Shown one piece after another: positions 8,931 through 18,267 of a DNA stretch of 64,000 nt. Origin of the DNA: Catenovulum agarivorans YM01 (GTDB lineage: Bacteria; Pseudomonadota; Gammaproteobacteria; Enterobacterales; Alteromonadaceae); contig NZ_AJWM01000048.1 in assembly GCF_000281085.1 (NCBI RefSeq), positions 1 through 64,000 of the forward strand, read 5' to 3'. The notes beneath the pieces are model-generated. The model had not been told where the DNA came from. It saw only the letters and a list, made by a program, of their open reading frames with translations, and made no database searches. The position numbers were made by a program, and so were the translations under genes. The stretch's first letter is position 1. Every line of letters starts with the position of its first letter.

Positions 8931-10427
8931 ATGAAACAGCCTAAGTTATCTTTTTGGCAAATATGGAATGTCAGTTTTGGCTTTTTTGGTGTGCAAATCG
9001 GTTTTGCACTGCAAAATGCCAACATGAGTCGCGTTTTCTCTGATTTAGGAGCAAACCTTTATTCATTGTCGTTTATGTGGTTGTTAGCACCGCTTATGGG
9101 CGTGATTATTCAACCTATTGTGGGTGCCAGTTCTGACAGAACTTGGACACGTTTAGGCCGCCGTAGCCCATTTATTTTAGGTGGTGCACTAACGGCTGGT
9201 ATCGCAATGATATTAATGCCACAAGCGCCAGTGTTCGTAAGTTTTATTATGCCTATGCTCTTTGGTTTGATAATGCTTGCGGTAATGGATGCGGCTTTTA
9301 ACGTTGCATTCCAACCATTTAGAGCTTTAGTGTCTGACATGGTGCCGGGCGAGCAGCGTAACCAAGGTTATTCAATTCAATCTTTATTGATTAACATGGG
9401 CGCAATTATTGGCTCAATTTTACCTTTTGTTTTAACTAATGTTTTATTGCTGAGTAACGAAGCTGAATTAGGTGAAGTTGCAGAAACAGTCGCTTGGTCT
9501 TTTTATCTTGGTGCTTTTATCATGATAGCGTCAGTTGTTTGGACTGTAGTGAAAACTAAAGAATATGCACCAGCTGAATATCGCGAATACAAAGGTTTAG
9601 CTGAAGAGCCAGCAGAGCTTGAGAAAAAAAGTCTAACAGAAAAAGCGCAAGGTATGTGGCAACTGATGACTTCTATGCCAACAACCATGAAACAGCTGGC
9701 TTTTGTACAATTTTTCTCTTGGTTCCCAATGTTTCTAATGTGGGTTTATATTTTGGCGGCAATTACCCAAACATCTTGGGGAATTGATGCTAAATGGTTT
9801 AATGCTGACTACATTCAATCTGTAGAGTCTGTACCAGCAGATATCAGTGCCGCTAAAGGTGCGGCCGGAGACTGGCTGGGTATTTTATATGCGATGATGT
9901 ATATAGCCGCTGCGCTATTTTCAACTGTAATGGGCAAACTTGCCAATACACTTGGTCGCAAATTTACTTACGCAGTTGGTTTATTAGCAGGTGCTGTAGG
10001 TTTCTTGTCTATGGGGTTATTTACGCAAGCAGAAGTTGTTGAAGTTAATTTATTGATAGCACAAGTGGAAATATCGGCAGGTGCACTAGGTTTGTTAGTA
10101 CCTATGATAGGTGTAGGCATTGCTTGGGCCGTTATTATTGCTATGCCATATTCTATATTAGCCGGTGCGTTACCAGCGGATAAAACTGGGGTATATATGG
10201 GTATATTCAACTTTACCGTTGCTGGCCCTCAAATTGTTTGTGGTATTATTGCTGGTCCTATTTTGTTATATCTATTTGATAACAATGCAATTGGTATGAT
10301 GTGGTTAGCAGGTGCGTCATTAGTCTTGGGCGCCATTTCAGTCTGTTTTGTTAATGACAGTAAAGAAATCGCCAAATCTGAAATCAACAAAGCGCAGGGT
10401 AGCGCTACGGAAAACTCGCCCGCTTAA
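8931..10427 (+). CDS. MFS transporter, SLC45-like sugar permease
   Basis: The protein has 498 residues from this start. It is a 12-segment inner-membrane carrier; the opening KLSFWQIWNVSFGFFG, the QPIVGASSDRTWTRLGRRSP loop between the first membrane segments and the overall length match the SLC45-like group of bacterial sucrose/maltose permeases, usually sugar-proton symporters. The substrate cannot be read from sequence, and no sugar hydrolase is adjacent. I prefer ATG 8931 over ATG 8913 because GGA lies 6 bp upstream of it and the extra six residues are not family-like. A perfect dyad just upstream suggests regulation. Confidence 0.85.
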   Translation: MKQPKLSFWQIWNVSFGFFGVQIGFALQNANMSRVFSDLGANLYSLSFMWLLAPLMGVIIQPIVGASSDRTWTRLGRRSPFILGGALTAGIAMILMPQAPVFVSFIMPMLFGLIMLAVMDAAFNVAFQPFRALVSDMVPGEQRNQGYSIQSLLINMGAIIGSILPFVLTNVLLLSNEAELGEVAETVAWSFYLGAFIMIASVVWTVVKTKEYAPAEYREYKGLAEEPAELEKKSLTEKAQGMWQLMTSMPTTMKQLAFVQFFSWFPMFLMWVYILAAITQTSWGIDAKWFNADYIQSVESVPADISAAKGAAGDWLGILYAMMYIAAALFSTVMGKLANTLGRKFTYAVGLLAGAVGFLSMGLFTQAEVVEVNLLIAQVEISAGALGLLVPMIGVGIAWAVIIAMPYSILAGALPADKTGVYMGIFNFTVAGPQIVCGIIAGPILLYLFDNNAIGMMWLAGASLVLGAISVCFVNDSKEIAKSEINKAQGSATENSPA

Positions 10428-10439
10428 ATCTGCATTAAT

Positions 10440-10470
10440 GAGTGTGACAATTGAGTAAGTTGCCACACTC
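10440..10470. terminator. Shared hairpin between convergent genes
   Basis: GAGTGTGACAA (10440-10450) and TTGCCACACTC (10460-10470) pair over 11 bp with one mismatch. The hairpin sits between the end of the MFS gene and the end of the convergent response regulator gene, overlapping the latter's stop. It may end transcription in both directions, though T-runs are short. Confidence 0.45.
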
Positions 10471-11416
10471 AGTTTCTCGGCATCTCCTCGGCAACGAGCC
10501 TGTTTCTGCCAGCCTGTTTCGCTTTGTATAGCTGTTGATCTGCATATTCTTGTAGCACTGTATAGGCATCTGAAATGGTTGGAATGGTGGATGAAACACC
10601 TAAACTTACCGTAACAAAGTCTGATACTTTGCTAAACTCGTGTGGGATAGCCAGTTGTAAAATGGCGTTGCGGATTTTTTCGGCAACACTAGCTGCAGCT
10701 CGCAATTCAGTATTCGGCAAGATAATCGCAAATTCCTCACCGCCATAGCGTGCTACATGATCACCACTGCGCATCACTTGGTCTGACAAGCATTTAGCGA
10801 CAGCTTTCAATGTTTCGTCACCTAAGCTGTGGCCATAATTGTCGTTATATTGCTTGAAATAATCTATATCCAACATGATTAATGAAATTGGACTATTTGA
10901 CCTAGCAGCTCGTCGCCATTCTTGAATAAAGGTCTCATCGTAATTGCGCCGGTTAGGAATTTCAGTTAAGCCATCAAGCAAAGCGAGCTTTTCTAACAAA
11001 TCCGATTTTTTCTTGAGCGCTATTTGGTTGCGAATTCGCGCGTGCACAACCGACATATTGAAGGGTTTCGGAATATAATCCATTGCGCCAAGCTCTAAAC
11101 CTTTTGCTTCGTCCTCTGCCGAATCTTTACCGGTAATAAATATCACGGGAATATTTTTGAAACGATCCGTCTGACGAATTTTTAATAATACTTGATAACC
11201 ATCTATATTAGGCATTTGAATATCAAGTAGTACTAGGTCTATGAGCTGGTGATACTTATTGAGTACCTCTAAGGCTTGGGAACCATCTGAGGCAGTGTAT
11301 ACCTCATACAGTTGTGAAAGCGCTGATTGTAACATAACTGAGTTAATTTCTTGGTCATCTACAACCAGTATACAAGGGCGGTTTTTATTTGTTGTTATAC
11401 TGTCGTCTGCGCGCAT
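10469..11416 (-). CDS. Response regulator with diguanylate cyclase output
   Basis: The 315-residue protein has a receiver domain (about 14-130; acidic pair Asp20-Asp21, phospho-acceptor Asp65 in LLDIQMP, Lys117) and a GGDEF domain (about 145-310). The active loop is GGEEF (225-229), with the RSGD inhibitory site (216-219) five residues before it, so it should make cyclic di-GMP when phosphorylated and be product-inhibited. It is cytoplasmic. It lies 3 bp downstream of an Hpt-domain gene, which makes that protein its likely phosphodonor or phosphate sink. No histidine kinase is next to them. Confidence 0.94.
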   Translation of the reverse strand: MRADDSITTNKNRPCILVVDDQEINSVMLQSALSQLYEVYTASDGSQALEVLNKYHQLIDLVLLDIQMPNIDGYQVLLKIRQTDRFKNIPVIFITGKDSAEDEAKGLELGAMDYIPKPFNMSVVHARIRNQIALKKKSDLLEKLALLDGLTEIPNRRNYDETFIQEWRRAARSNSPISLIMLDIDYFKQYNDNYGHSLGDETLKAVAKCLSDQVMRSGDHVARYGGEEFAIILPNTELRAAASVAEKIRNAILQLAIPHEFSKVSDFVTVSLGVSSTIPTISDAYTVLQEYADQQLYKAKQAGRNRLVAEEMPRN

Positions 11417-11419
11417 AAT

Positions 11420-11743
11420 TTACCAAGAAGATGTTTCTTCTATTACTTTTTGCAGAGCGTCGTTAAACTCTTTAACTAAAGCTTCTGTTGCTAAATTATC
11501 AGCTCTTAACTCCGTTTCAAGAACCTTGGCATTATCGTAAAGTTCGACCATGCTTAAATTACCCGCTGCGCCCTTAATGGAATGGACTAATACTGCTGCG
11601 TCTTTTAATTTTCCAGAGGAAACGAGCGTTGTTACTTCTTCAGCTGAGTTTTTATATTGGTCGGTAAATTTATTCACCAACATCACAAACAGTTGTTCAT
11701 TTCCTGCTAATCTTTCTAGCGCATCTGCTTTGTCGATTACCAT
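11420..11743 (-). CDS. Hpt-domain phosphotransfer protein
   Basis: The 107-residue single-domain protein carries the histidine phosphotransfer signature HSIKGAAGN, with the phospho-accepting His at residue 54 in a helical bundle. It should relay phosphate between a hybrid sensor kinase encoded elsewhere and a receiver. The GGDEF response regulator gene follows after 3 bp, so the pair forms an operon and probably a working unit. Confidence 0.93.
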   Translation of the reverse strand: MVIDKADALERLAGNEQLFVMLVNKFTDQYKNSAEEVTTLVSSGKLKDAAVLVHSIKGAAGNLSMVELYDNAKVLETELRADNLATEALVKEFNDALQKVIEETSSW

Positions 11744-11841
11744 GTATGTTTCCTTTAGAATAAACCTATAGTGTAAGTATAGGTATATTTTTTCTAACTT
11801 AAAGTTAATCTATTAATTTTAATCAGGTTGTTGCTAAATTT

Positions 11842-12045
11842 ATGAGTCAGTTCGATTTTTCTAACATTAATACTGTTAAAAACCCGTGTATTGGTTATTG
11901 CCAATTGAATGAAGATGATGTGTGTAAAGGTTGTGGCCGAACTAAAGATGAGCGCACTGATTGGATTTTTTTATCTGAAGATGAAAAGCGTAAAATAGCA
12001 GATGATGCAAAAGTTCGGCTAGCGGCAATTAAAGAAGCAGAATAG
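11842..12045 (+). CDS. DUF1289 family protein
   Basis: The 67-residue protein contains the DUF1289 pattern NPCIGYC then CKGCGRTKDE, with Cys at 16, 20, 28 and 31, followed by W and a short acidic helix. The four cysteines suggest a small metal or Fe-S site; function is unknown. It stands alone, divergent from the Hpt gene, and is followed by repeat elements. Confidence 0.85.
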   Translation: MSQFDFSNINTVKNPCIGYCQLNEDDVCKGCGRTKDERTDWIFLSEDEKRKIADDAKVRLAAIKEAE

Positions 12046-12073
12046 GGCTTATTCGCTGGAAAAGCGGGGCATA

Positions 12074-12196
12074 GAAGGTCAAGGTGCTCGCAATATTTTT
12101 TGTAAAATCGCTTCGAGGCCATCCATGGCCCGCTCTCAAACGGTATCCCTACCGATTGGACGTTTTGCAAAAAACATTTACGATCACCTTTCCTAA
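12074..12196 (+). repeat. Twin-hairpin repeat copy 5
   Basis: Inner hairpins are GGCCATCCATGGCC (12117-12130) and CGGTATCCCTACCG (12141-12154), identical to copy 4. The outer arms differ: TTTTTTGTAAAA on the left faces CGTTTTGCAAAAAA on the right, replacing the TCTCAAAAC/GTTTTGAGA pair of copy 4, and GGTGCTCGCAA faces a matching TTTACGATCACC. Pairing is preserved while sequence has changed. Confidence 0.85.
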
Positions 12197-12278
12197 ACAT
12201 ATTTGTTGCTATTAGCTGCATCAAAGCAATGCCAATGCTTAATAAAATCGGGCACAAAAGCGACTTATTGGTTGAGGG

Positions 12279-12318
12279 CTGTGATTAAATTTACCAAAGC
12301 AGAACGTCCTTTTCGGGG
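12279..12318. repeat. Accessory repeat module, second copy
   Basis: This is the near-identical partner of 4897-4938, with CTGTGATTAAATTTACC and AAGCAGAACGTC in the same order. It lies between twin-hairpin copies 5 and 6. Confidence 0.6.
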
Positions 12319-12335
12319 GCGAAGCAGAAAAAGAA

Positions 12336-12565
12336 ATTTTGCTCTAAGTTAATGCCCTAGCACTTTCCTAAATATGGTATTGCCTGTTATTTAGTCTATG
12401 ACCTGCTTTTTCACGTAGCGATAAATGAGCTAAATAAAAGTGTACGCGAATGCTGGTTTTCTAAAACTTCACAAGATATGGATATCTTGTGCGAGCGGCC
12501 CATGGATGGGTTTAAAGCGTTTTTAGAAAACCATGCTTCGCGTGCGCTTGTTTGCACTGAGCGCA
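12336..12565 (-). repeat. Twin-hairpin repeat copy 6 with shared flank
   Basis: The folded part is about 12440-12560 in reverse orientation. Plus-strand hairpins are CAAGAT/ATCTTG around ATGGAT (12472-12489) and CCC/GGG around ATGGAT (12499-12510). The outer arms GGTTTTCTAAAAC (12455-12467) and GTTTTTAGAAAACC (12519-12532) extend through ACGCGAA/TTCGCG. The left flank, with GCTCTAAGTTA and CTAGCACTTTCCT near 12339-12370, recurs at 58750-58782 beside copy 10, so the mobile or duplicated unit is about 220 bp. It ends just before the stop codon of the PhoH-type gene. Confidence 0.8.
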
Positions 12566-12584
12566 ACGCAATCTATTCCAAGCG

Positions 12585-13976
12585 CTACAAATTTTTCTCA
12601 GCAAACGAGGCTAACCTAGAACGCATAACACCTGCAATATGCACAGTCGCGCTGCCTTCAAAGTCTTTAAATCGCTCAACTATATAAGTTAAGCCGGAGG
12701 TTAGTGGTGACAAATAGTTACTGTCAATTTGTGCCAAGTTACCACAGCAAATTAACTTAGTGCCTTCACCCGCTCGAGTAATAATGGTTTTTAACTGAGA
12801 CGATGTCATATTTTGGCACTCATCCAAAATAACAATCGACTTTTGAATGCTGCGGCCACGCATAAAGTTAACTGATTTAAACTGAATGTTGGCCTTCTCA
12901 ATAATATAACGTGTGCTACTTTCACGGCATTCGTCATGTCGATGTAAAAAGTCCAAAGAATCGCTAATCGCTCCCAACCAAGGTGCCATTTTTTCTTCTT
13001 CGGTGCCGGGTAAAAAACCAATAGACTCGGCGATTTCTGGGGTATTACGTGTAACGATTATTTTTTCGTAAATACCTTTTTCAACCACCATTTCCAAGGC
13101 TGCGGCCAAAGCTAATAAAGTTTTACCACTGCCAGCTGGGCCAGTTAATAAACATAAATCAATGTTGGTATCCAACAAAGCGTCCATCGCCATAGCTTGA
13201 TGGAAATTTTTTGGCGAAATGCCCCAAGCATGTCGACCCATCATGCGGTCATAGCCTAAATCTTTCAGTTTTACCGTTTCTGCATTGTGTTCAATAACTT
13301 TGCCAGCAAAGGTTTTTGCTTGATCAAATAAGTATTGATTGATAAACAAAGTTGGTGGCAGGGCTGAGCGCTCTACCGTGTGTACCGTTTCACGGCCTTC
13401 GGTTTCACTATCGCAACTTTTTACTTTTGACCAAAATTCACCTTCAATTTCAGCATAACCTGTACTTAAGTATTTAAGATCCGAAATTAATTGGTCGGTG
13501 CGGTAATCTTCAACTCGCTCCATACCCGCACCTTTGGCTTTCAGGCGCATGTTGATATCTTTTGTAACTAAGATAACGGGTTGTGGGAATTTATCTTTCT
13601 GCAAATGCAAAGCAGCGTTGATAATTGTATTGTCATTTTCAGGGCCGGGCAGGGTAACTCGTTCGTTGGTGAGCAAGTGGTCTGGGTAAATGGCCAAGCG
13701 TCCGGTTGAACCATGTTCACTTTGATATCGTTTCATCGGCACACCTTCGGCTATTTCCTCTGGTGTGGCGTCTTTCAAAGCTTCTTCCAACGCGCGAATT
13801 GCTATACGAGCGTCGCGACTAACATCTTTTTTCCGATCTTTAATTGCGTCGAGTTCTTCGAGCACAATCATTGGGATATAGACGTCATGTTCTTGAAAAT
13901 TGAGAAAGGCGAAAGGTTCGTGTAGCAGTATGTTGGTGTCGAGTACGTATATCTTGGTCATTTGGTCGTTGCTCAT
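12585..13976 (-). CDS. PIN-PhoH ATPase (PhoH2/YlaK type)
   Basis: The 463-residue protein has an N-terminal PIN nuclease domain (VLDTNILLHEP, Asp13; further acidic residues at 40-41) and a C-terminal PhoH ATPase domain with Walker A GPAGSGKT at 279-286 and Walker B IVILDECQ at 381-388. PhoH2 proteins act as ATP-driven RNA-unwinding ribonucleases in other bacteria. It is different from the shorter PhoH at 17245-18267, which lacks the PIN part. It is transcribed alone, with repeat elements on both sides. Confidence 0.93.
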   Translation of the reverse strand: MSNDQMTKIYVLDTNILLHEPFAFLNFQEHDVYIPMIVLEELDAIKDRKKDVSRDARIAIRALEEALKDATPEEIAEGVPMKRYQSEHGSTGRLAIYPDHLLTNERVTLPGPENDNTIINAALHLQKDKFPQPVILVTKDINMRLKAKGAGMERVEDYRTDQLISDLKYLSTGYAEIEGEFWSKVKSCDSETEGRETVHTVERSALPPTLFINQYLFDQAKTFAGKVIEHNAETVKLKDLGYDRMMGRHAWGISPKNFHQAMAMDALLDTNIDLCLLTGPAGSGKTLLALAAALEMVVEKGIYEKIIVTRNTPEIAESIGFLPGTEEEKMAPWLGAISDSLDFLHRHDECRESSTRYIIEKANIQFKSVNFMRGRSIQKSIVILDECQNMTSSQLKTIITRAGEGTKLICCGNLAQIDSNYLSPLTSGLTYIVERFKDFEGSATVHIAGVMRSRLASFAEKNL

Positions 13977-14195
13977 CAGACCCCCTTGATGCTTTTTATG
14001 AACCGTATTCAGCTTTTTCAGACTTAGCTGAAATATGGCAGGTTGGTTTTATGTCGCGTCATTGCGTTGTTAATTTTACTATCGGTTTAAATTTGCATAA
14101 GAGCAAGTATTTTTTGCAAAAAGTTGCTGGCGGAGAATTCGTGTGGGTTTGTTAGTCTTGGAGTTGAGGCGCTGCTAGATTGAGGGCATAAAAAA

Positions 14196-14388
14196 ATCGA
14201 GTTAGTTGCGAGATGTTTCTCAAAACAGCCGGAAGTTTCGTGCCATATATCGAAGCTTGATGGAATATTGTTCGCAAAAACGCTTCGAGCCCATCCTTGG
14301 GTCGCTCGCAAAAGATATCCCTATCTTTTGAAGTTTTGCTCACAACATTTCCATCAACCTTCTCGGCAATTTTATTGCTGGTAGAATT
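14196..14388 (+). repeat. Twin-hairpin repeat copy 7, chimeric type
   Basis: This is the close partner of copy 3: a first-subtype left arm (GCGAGATGTTTCTCAAAAC) followed by a full second-subtype element. Inner hairpins are CCC/GGG around ATCCTT (14290-14301) and AAAAGATA/TATCTTTT around TCCC (14310-14329). Outer arms run from GGAATATTGTTCGC (about 14262) to GCTCACAACATTTCC (about 14338). Nothing codes here. Confidence 0.8.
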
Positions 14389-14445
14389 GAGCCCTCTATC
14401 TGTTTTGTCACATCATTGCAAATGGTTGCAGCAAAACAATTGTTA

Positions 14446-14567
14446 AGGAAAGGTGGTTGGGAGTGTTTTTTGCAAAACGTCCAATCGGTAGGGATACCGT
14501 TTGAGAGCGGGCCATGGATGGCCTTGCAGCGATTTTGCAAAAAATTTCGCAACCAGCTTGACCTTCT
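14446..14567 (-). repeat. Twin-hairpin repeat copy 8
   Basis: The copy is in reverse orientation. On the plus strand: CGGTAGGGATACCG (14486-14499), linker TTGAGAGCG, GGCCATGGATGGCC (14510-14523). Outer arms TTTTTTGCAAAAC (14466-14478) and GATTTTGCAAAAAA (14531-14544) continue into GGTGGTTG and CAACCAGC. It faces copy 7, about 60 bp away. Confidence 0.85.
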
Positions 14568-14627
14568 ATGGCACCATTGTAAAGGCGCTAAAAAGGAACA
14601 CTCATTAAACTGCCGAGCACTGAATAT

Positions 14628-14662
14628 AGAAAACCATGCTTCGAGTGGGCTTGCAGGCACGG
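14628..14662 (-). repeat. Remnant of a copy-6/copy-10 type element
   Basis: GAAAACCATGCTTCGAGTGG followed by GCTTGCAGGCAC matches the right outer arm and flank of copies 6 (from 12527) and 10 (from 58924). The rest of that element is missing, so this looks like a deletion remnant. The remaining intergenic sequence up to nadC shows no gene. Confidence 0.5.
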
Positions 14663-14808
14663 TATTTATGGCTTAATGATTTTGAGCATATTGCACTAGC
14701 CTTGCAGTGACTTTCAAACACTACCATGTTCGTTATATGGTGGCTTGATTGCACATTACACACCACAACAGATATAATCCCCGCATTTCCAGCAAACAAA
14801 GAACATCC

Positions 14809-15678
14809 ATGACTTCACAGTTACCGCAAAACTTGCAAAAAAACATAGAACAAATGGTTGCATTAGCACTATTTGAAGATCTAAATGGTACAGATGCCAG
14901 TAACGATATTACCGCGCAATTAATCCCAGCTGAGCAACAAGCAAAAGCTCAGGTTATAAGCCGTGAAGATGCAATATTTTGTGGAAAAGCATGGGTGCTT
15001 GAAACTTTTAAACAACTCAATCAACCAGTTGAAATAGAGTTTTTAGTAGAAGATGGCGACAAAGTTAGCAAAAATCAGCCACTTTTCATTCTAACCGGTT
15101 CAGCTCGTGCCATTTTAACTGGCGAGAGAACGGCACTAAACTTTGTGCAAACCTTGTCGTCAACAGCAACGATTACCCACGAATATGTGAGTAAAATTGC
15201 ACATACCCAAACAAACTTGCTGGATACACGCAAAACCATTCCTGGTTTAAGGCTTGCGCAAAAATACGCAACAACTTGCGGTGGTGGTAAAAACCATAGA
15301 GTTGGTTTGTATGATGCATTTTTAATAAAAGAGAATCATATAGCGGCAGCTGGTTCAATTGAAAATGCAGTTAAACAAGCAAAAATAATAGCACCGGGCA
15401 AACCAGTTGAAGTGGAAGTTGAAAACAACAACGAGCTGCTACAAGCGTTAAATGCAGGCGCGGATATTATTATGTTGGATAACTACGCACCTGCAGATAT
15501 TCCAGCGGCAGTAGAAATAAACAAAAATCACCAAACACCGGCGAAAATTGAGGTTTCTGGCGATATTACGTTAGAAACTATCGCAAGTTACGCGCAGCCA
15601 GGGGTCGATTTTATCTCAAGTGGTGCACTGTCAAAACACATCAAAGCACTCGATTTATCCTTACGAATCATAGGATAG
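14809..15678 (+). CDS. nadC: Nicotinate-nucleotide pyrophosphorylase (carboxylating)
   Basis: QPRTase converts quinolinate and PRPP to nicotinate mononucleotide, the last step specific to de novo NAD synthesis. The motifs are ERTALNF (106-112), DTRKT (139-143), GGGKNHR (158-164) and KENH (174-177). From ATG 14809 the protein has 289 residues, the normal length. An upstream in-frame ATG at 14749 would add 20 residues without family resemblance, so I reject it. It is a single gene; a 9-bp hairpin follows it. Confidence 0.96.
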   Translation: MTSQLPQNLQKNIEQMVALALFEDLNGTDASNDITAQLIPAEQQAKAQVISREDAIFCGKAWVLETFKQLNQPVEIEFLVEDGDKVSKNQPLFILTGSARAILTGERTALNFVQTLSSTATITHEYVSKIAHTQTNLLDTRKTIPGLRLAQKYATTCGGGKNHRVGLYDAFLIKENHIAAAGSIENAVKQAKIIAPGKPVEVEVENNNELLQALNAGADIIMLDNYAPADIPAAVEINKNHQTPAKIEVSGDITLETIASYAQPGVDFISSGALSKHIKALDLSLRIIG

Positions 15679-15699
15679 GCATTAATCGAGCAATTTTCA

Positions 15700-15721
15700 G
15701 GCTTAAACTATGGTTTAAGCC
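15700..15721. terminator. Perfect 9-bp hairpin after nadC
   Basis: GGCTTAAAC (15700-15708) and GTTTAAGCC (15713-15721) pair perfectly around TATG. No T-run follows on the plus strand, so it is at most a weak terminator; it could also be an operator for miaB, 63 bp downstream. Confidence 0.45.
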
Positions 15722-15783
15722 AAGCAAACTGGGTACAATACGCGGTCATTTTTCCCGTTGGTTAAATTTTGGGCGATATTTAA

Positions 15784-17217
15784 ATGGGCAAAAAGCTATT
15801 TATTAAAACTTGGGGTTGTCAGATGAACGAATACGATTCGCAAAAAATGGCGGATCTATTAGACTCAACCCACGGATACACACTTGCTGAAGAAGCAGAA
15901 GACGCAGATGTTATCCTCCTAAACACATGTTCAATCCGTGAAAAAGCACAAGAAAAAGTGTTCCACCAATTAGGTCGTTGGAAAGAACTAAAAGACAAAA
16001 ATCCTGAGTTAGTTATAGGTGTTGGTGGCTGTGTTGCTTCGCAAGAAGGTAAAGCAATTCGTCAGCGTGCACCATATGTAGACATGGTATTTGGTCCACA
16101 AACTTTACACCGCTTGCCAGAAATGATTAACCAAATCAAAGCGGGTGATAAATCAGTTGTCGACGTAAGCTTTCCAGAAATTGAGAAGTTCGACCGTTTG
16201 CCAGAGCCGCGTGCTGAAGGGCCAACTGCTTTTGTATCTATAATGGAAGGTTGTTCTAAATACTGCACATTCTGCGTAGTGCCTTACACTCGTGGTGATG
16301 AAGTATCACGACCAGTGGATGACGTATTATACGAAATTGCACAATTAGCTGAACAAGGTGTACGTGAAGTAAACCTATTAGGTCAAAACGTAAATGCATT
16401 CCGAGGTGAAAACTTCGATGGCAGTATTTGCCACTTTTCAGAGTTATTGCGTTTAGTTGCATCTATCGATGGTATCGACCGAATTCGTTATACCACATCA
16501 CATCCAGTAGAATTTACCGACGACATTATAGAAGTTTATAAAGACTTACCAGAATTGGTAGATCACTTGCACTTGCCAGTGCAGTCAGGCTCTGATCACA
16601 TCTTAAACTTAATGAAACGTGGTCATACTGCAATTGAATATAAGTCAAAAATTCGCAAGCTTAAGAAAATTCGCCCTAACTTAAGCATGTCGTCAGACTT
16701 TATTATCGGTTTCCCAGGTGAAAGCAAAGAAGACTTCAAAGCGACAATGGACTTAATTGCCAGCATAGGCTTTGATATGAGCTTTAGCTTTATCTACAGT
16801 GCACGCCCAGGTACACCAGCCGCTGATTTACCTGATGATGTAACCGAAGAAGAAAAGAAAGAACGTCTATACTTATTACAGCAACGTATTAATCAGCAAT
16901 CATTACAAATTGCGCGTGGCATGTTAAATACCGAACAAAGAATTTTAGTAGAAGGCCCATCGAAAAAGAATCCAATGGAGCTTTGTGGCCGTACTGAAAA
17001 TAACCGAGTAGTAAACTTTGAAGGTCCACACACTTGTATCGGTAAATTTGTTGATGTGAAAATTGTTGACGTATGGTCAAACTCATTACGCGGCGAATTT
17101 ATTCGCTCAGAAGAAGAAATGGGTTTACGTGTAGCAACTGCACCAGCTGAAATTTTAGCGAAAAAACAAGTTGCAGTAGACGAAACAGGTGTGGGTGTAT
17201 TTAACCCAAGCTTGTAA
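15784..17217 (+). CDS. miaB: tRNA-2-methylthio-N6-dimethylallyladenosine synthase
   Basis: MiaB adds the methylthio group at position 2 of i6A37 in tRNAs reading UNN codons. The 477-residue enzyme has the N-terminal MTTase domain with three cluster-binding Cys (12, 49, 83), the radical-SAM motif CSKYCTFC (Cys157, 161, 164) and a C-terminal TRAM domain. It heads the conserved order miaB-phoH-ybeY-corC-lnt, all on the plus strand with short gaps. Confidence 0.97.
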   Translation: MGKKLFIKTWGCQMNEYDSQKMADLLDSTHGYTLAEEAEDADVILLNTCSIREKAQEKVFHQLGRWKELKDKNPELVIGVGGCVASQEGKAIRQRAPYVDMVFGPQTLHRLPEMINQIKAGDKSVVDVSFPEIEKFDRLPEPRAEGPTAFVSIMEGCSKYCTFCVVPYTRGDEVSRPVDDVLYEIAQLAEQGVREVNLLGQNVNAFRGENFDGSICHFSELLRLVASIDGIDRIRYTTSHPVEFTDDIIEVYKDLPELVDHLHLPVQSGSDHILNLMKRGHTAIEYKSKIRKLKKIRPNLSMSSDFIIGFPGESKEDFKATMDLIASIGFDMSFSFIYSARPGTPAADLPDDVTEEEKKERLYLLQQRINQQSLQIARGMLNTEQRILVEGPSKKNPMELCGRTENNRVVNFEGPHTCIGKFVDVKIVDVWSNSLRGEFIRSEEEMGLRVATAPAEILAKKQVAVDETGVGVFNPSL

Positions 17218-17244
17218 TTGAACAAACAAATAAAAGGATAACTC

Positions 17245-18267
17245 TTGAGTAGCCAGTTAGAATCGATCGAAGTATTTTTAGAACCAGCCGACAGCTTTCG
17301 TTTAGCAAGTTTGTGTGGCCCGTTTGACGATAACATCAAACAAATTGAACGTCGTTTAGGAGTAGAAATTACCTATCGCGACAACCAATTTAAAATAACT
17401 GGTAAAAAAGATGTGGTAGTGCCTGTCGCAGGTTTATTACGTGACTTATACGTAGAAACACAAATTGTAAAAGGCAAAGCCAGTGAACTTGACTCAGAAC
17501 AAGTTCACCTAGCTATTCAGTCACTTAAAGTACTTGAGCAATCAAGTGACGACGACGAAATTGGCAAAGAAAGTTTTATCAAAACTAAGCGTGGGGTAAT
17601 CAAACCGCGTAACCCAAACCAAAGTAAATACGTACACAATGTACTGACTAACGATATTTGTTTTGGTATTGGCCCAGCTGGTACAGGTAAAACCTACTTA
17701 GCCGTTGCCTGTGCGGTAGATGCGCTAGAGCGCCAAGAAGTGCGCCGCATATTATTAACCCGCCCAGCGGTTGAAGCCGGTGAAAAACTCGGTTTTTTAC
17801 CAGGTGATTTAAGCCAAAAAGTCGATCCATATTTAAGGCCACTTTACGACGCCTTGTTTGAAATGCTTGGTTTTGAAAAAGTGGAGCGCCTAATTGAACG
17901 CAGCGTTATCGAAATAGCTCCACTTGCTTATATGCGTGGCCGTACCTTAAATGATGCTTTTATTATTTTGGACGAAAGCCAAAACACCACAGTAGAACAA
18001 ATGAAAATGTTCTTAACCCGTATTGGTTTTAACTCAAAAGCTGTGATCACAGGCGACATCACCCAAGTTGATTTACCGCGTGGGCAAAAGTCTGGTTTGC
18101 GTCATGCAATAGAAGTTTTAGAAGGGGTTGAAGACATCAGCTTTAACTTTTTCCGATCACACGATGTAGTGCGTCATCCAGTTGTGCAGCGAGTGGTAGA
18201 TGCATATGAGCGTTGGGATGAAATAAAACAGCGTGAACAAAAAGCGAAAAAAGACAATGACGCTTGA
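17245..18267 (+). CDS. ybeZ: PhoH-family ATPase, YbeZ
   Basis: The 340-residue cytoplasmic P-loop ATPase has Walker A GPAGTGKT at 143-150 and Walker B FIILDESQ at 239-246. In this conserved context it works with YbeY in rRNA maturation and ribosome quality control. The start is TTG at 17245, supported by AAGGA about 7 bp upstream; no better ATG is near. Its 3' end overlaps ybeY, which suggests translational coupling. Confidence 0.95.
   Translation: MSSQLESIEVFLEPADSFRLASLCGPFDDNIKQIERRLGVEITYRDNQFKITGKKDVVVPVAGLLRDLYVETQIVKGKASELDSEQVHLAIQSLKVLEQSSDDDEIGKESFIKTKRGVIKPRNPNQSKYVHNVLTNDICFGIGPAGTGKTYLAVACAVDALERQEVRRILLTRPAVEAGEKLGFLPGDLSQKVDPYLRPLYDALFEMLGFEKVERLIERSVIEIAPLAYMRGRTLNDAFIILDESQNTTVEQMKMFLTRIGFNSKAVITGDITQVDLPRGQKSGLRHAIEVLEGVEDISFNFFRSHDVVRHPVVQRVVDAYERWDEIKQREQKAKKDNDA

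Noticed and set aside
12074-12560. Twin-hairpin repeats as ERIC, REP or VCR elements
   Set aside because: The core sequences I know for these families do not match, and the two-hairpin layout with identical loops differs.
14087-14676. Several overlapping frames between the PhoH-type gene and nadC
   Set aside because: All lie in twin-hairpin copies 7 and 8 on both strands, as expected from inverted repeats, and none shows family similarity.
12585-18267. Recent duplication of PhoH genes
   Set aside because: The two PhoH-domain proteins belong to different, old families (PIN-PhoH and YbeZ) that occur together in many gammaproteobacteria.
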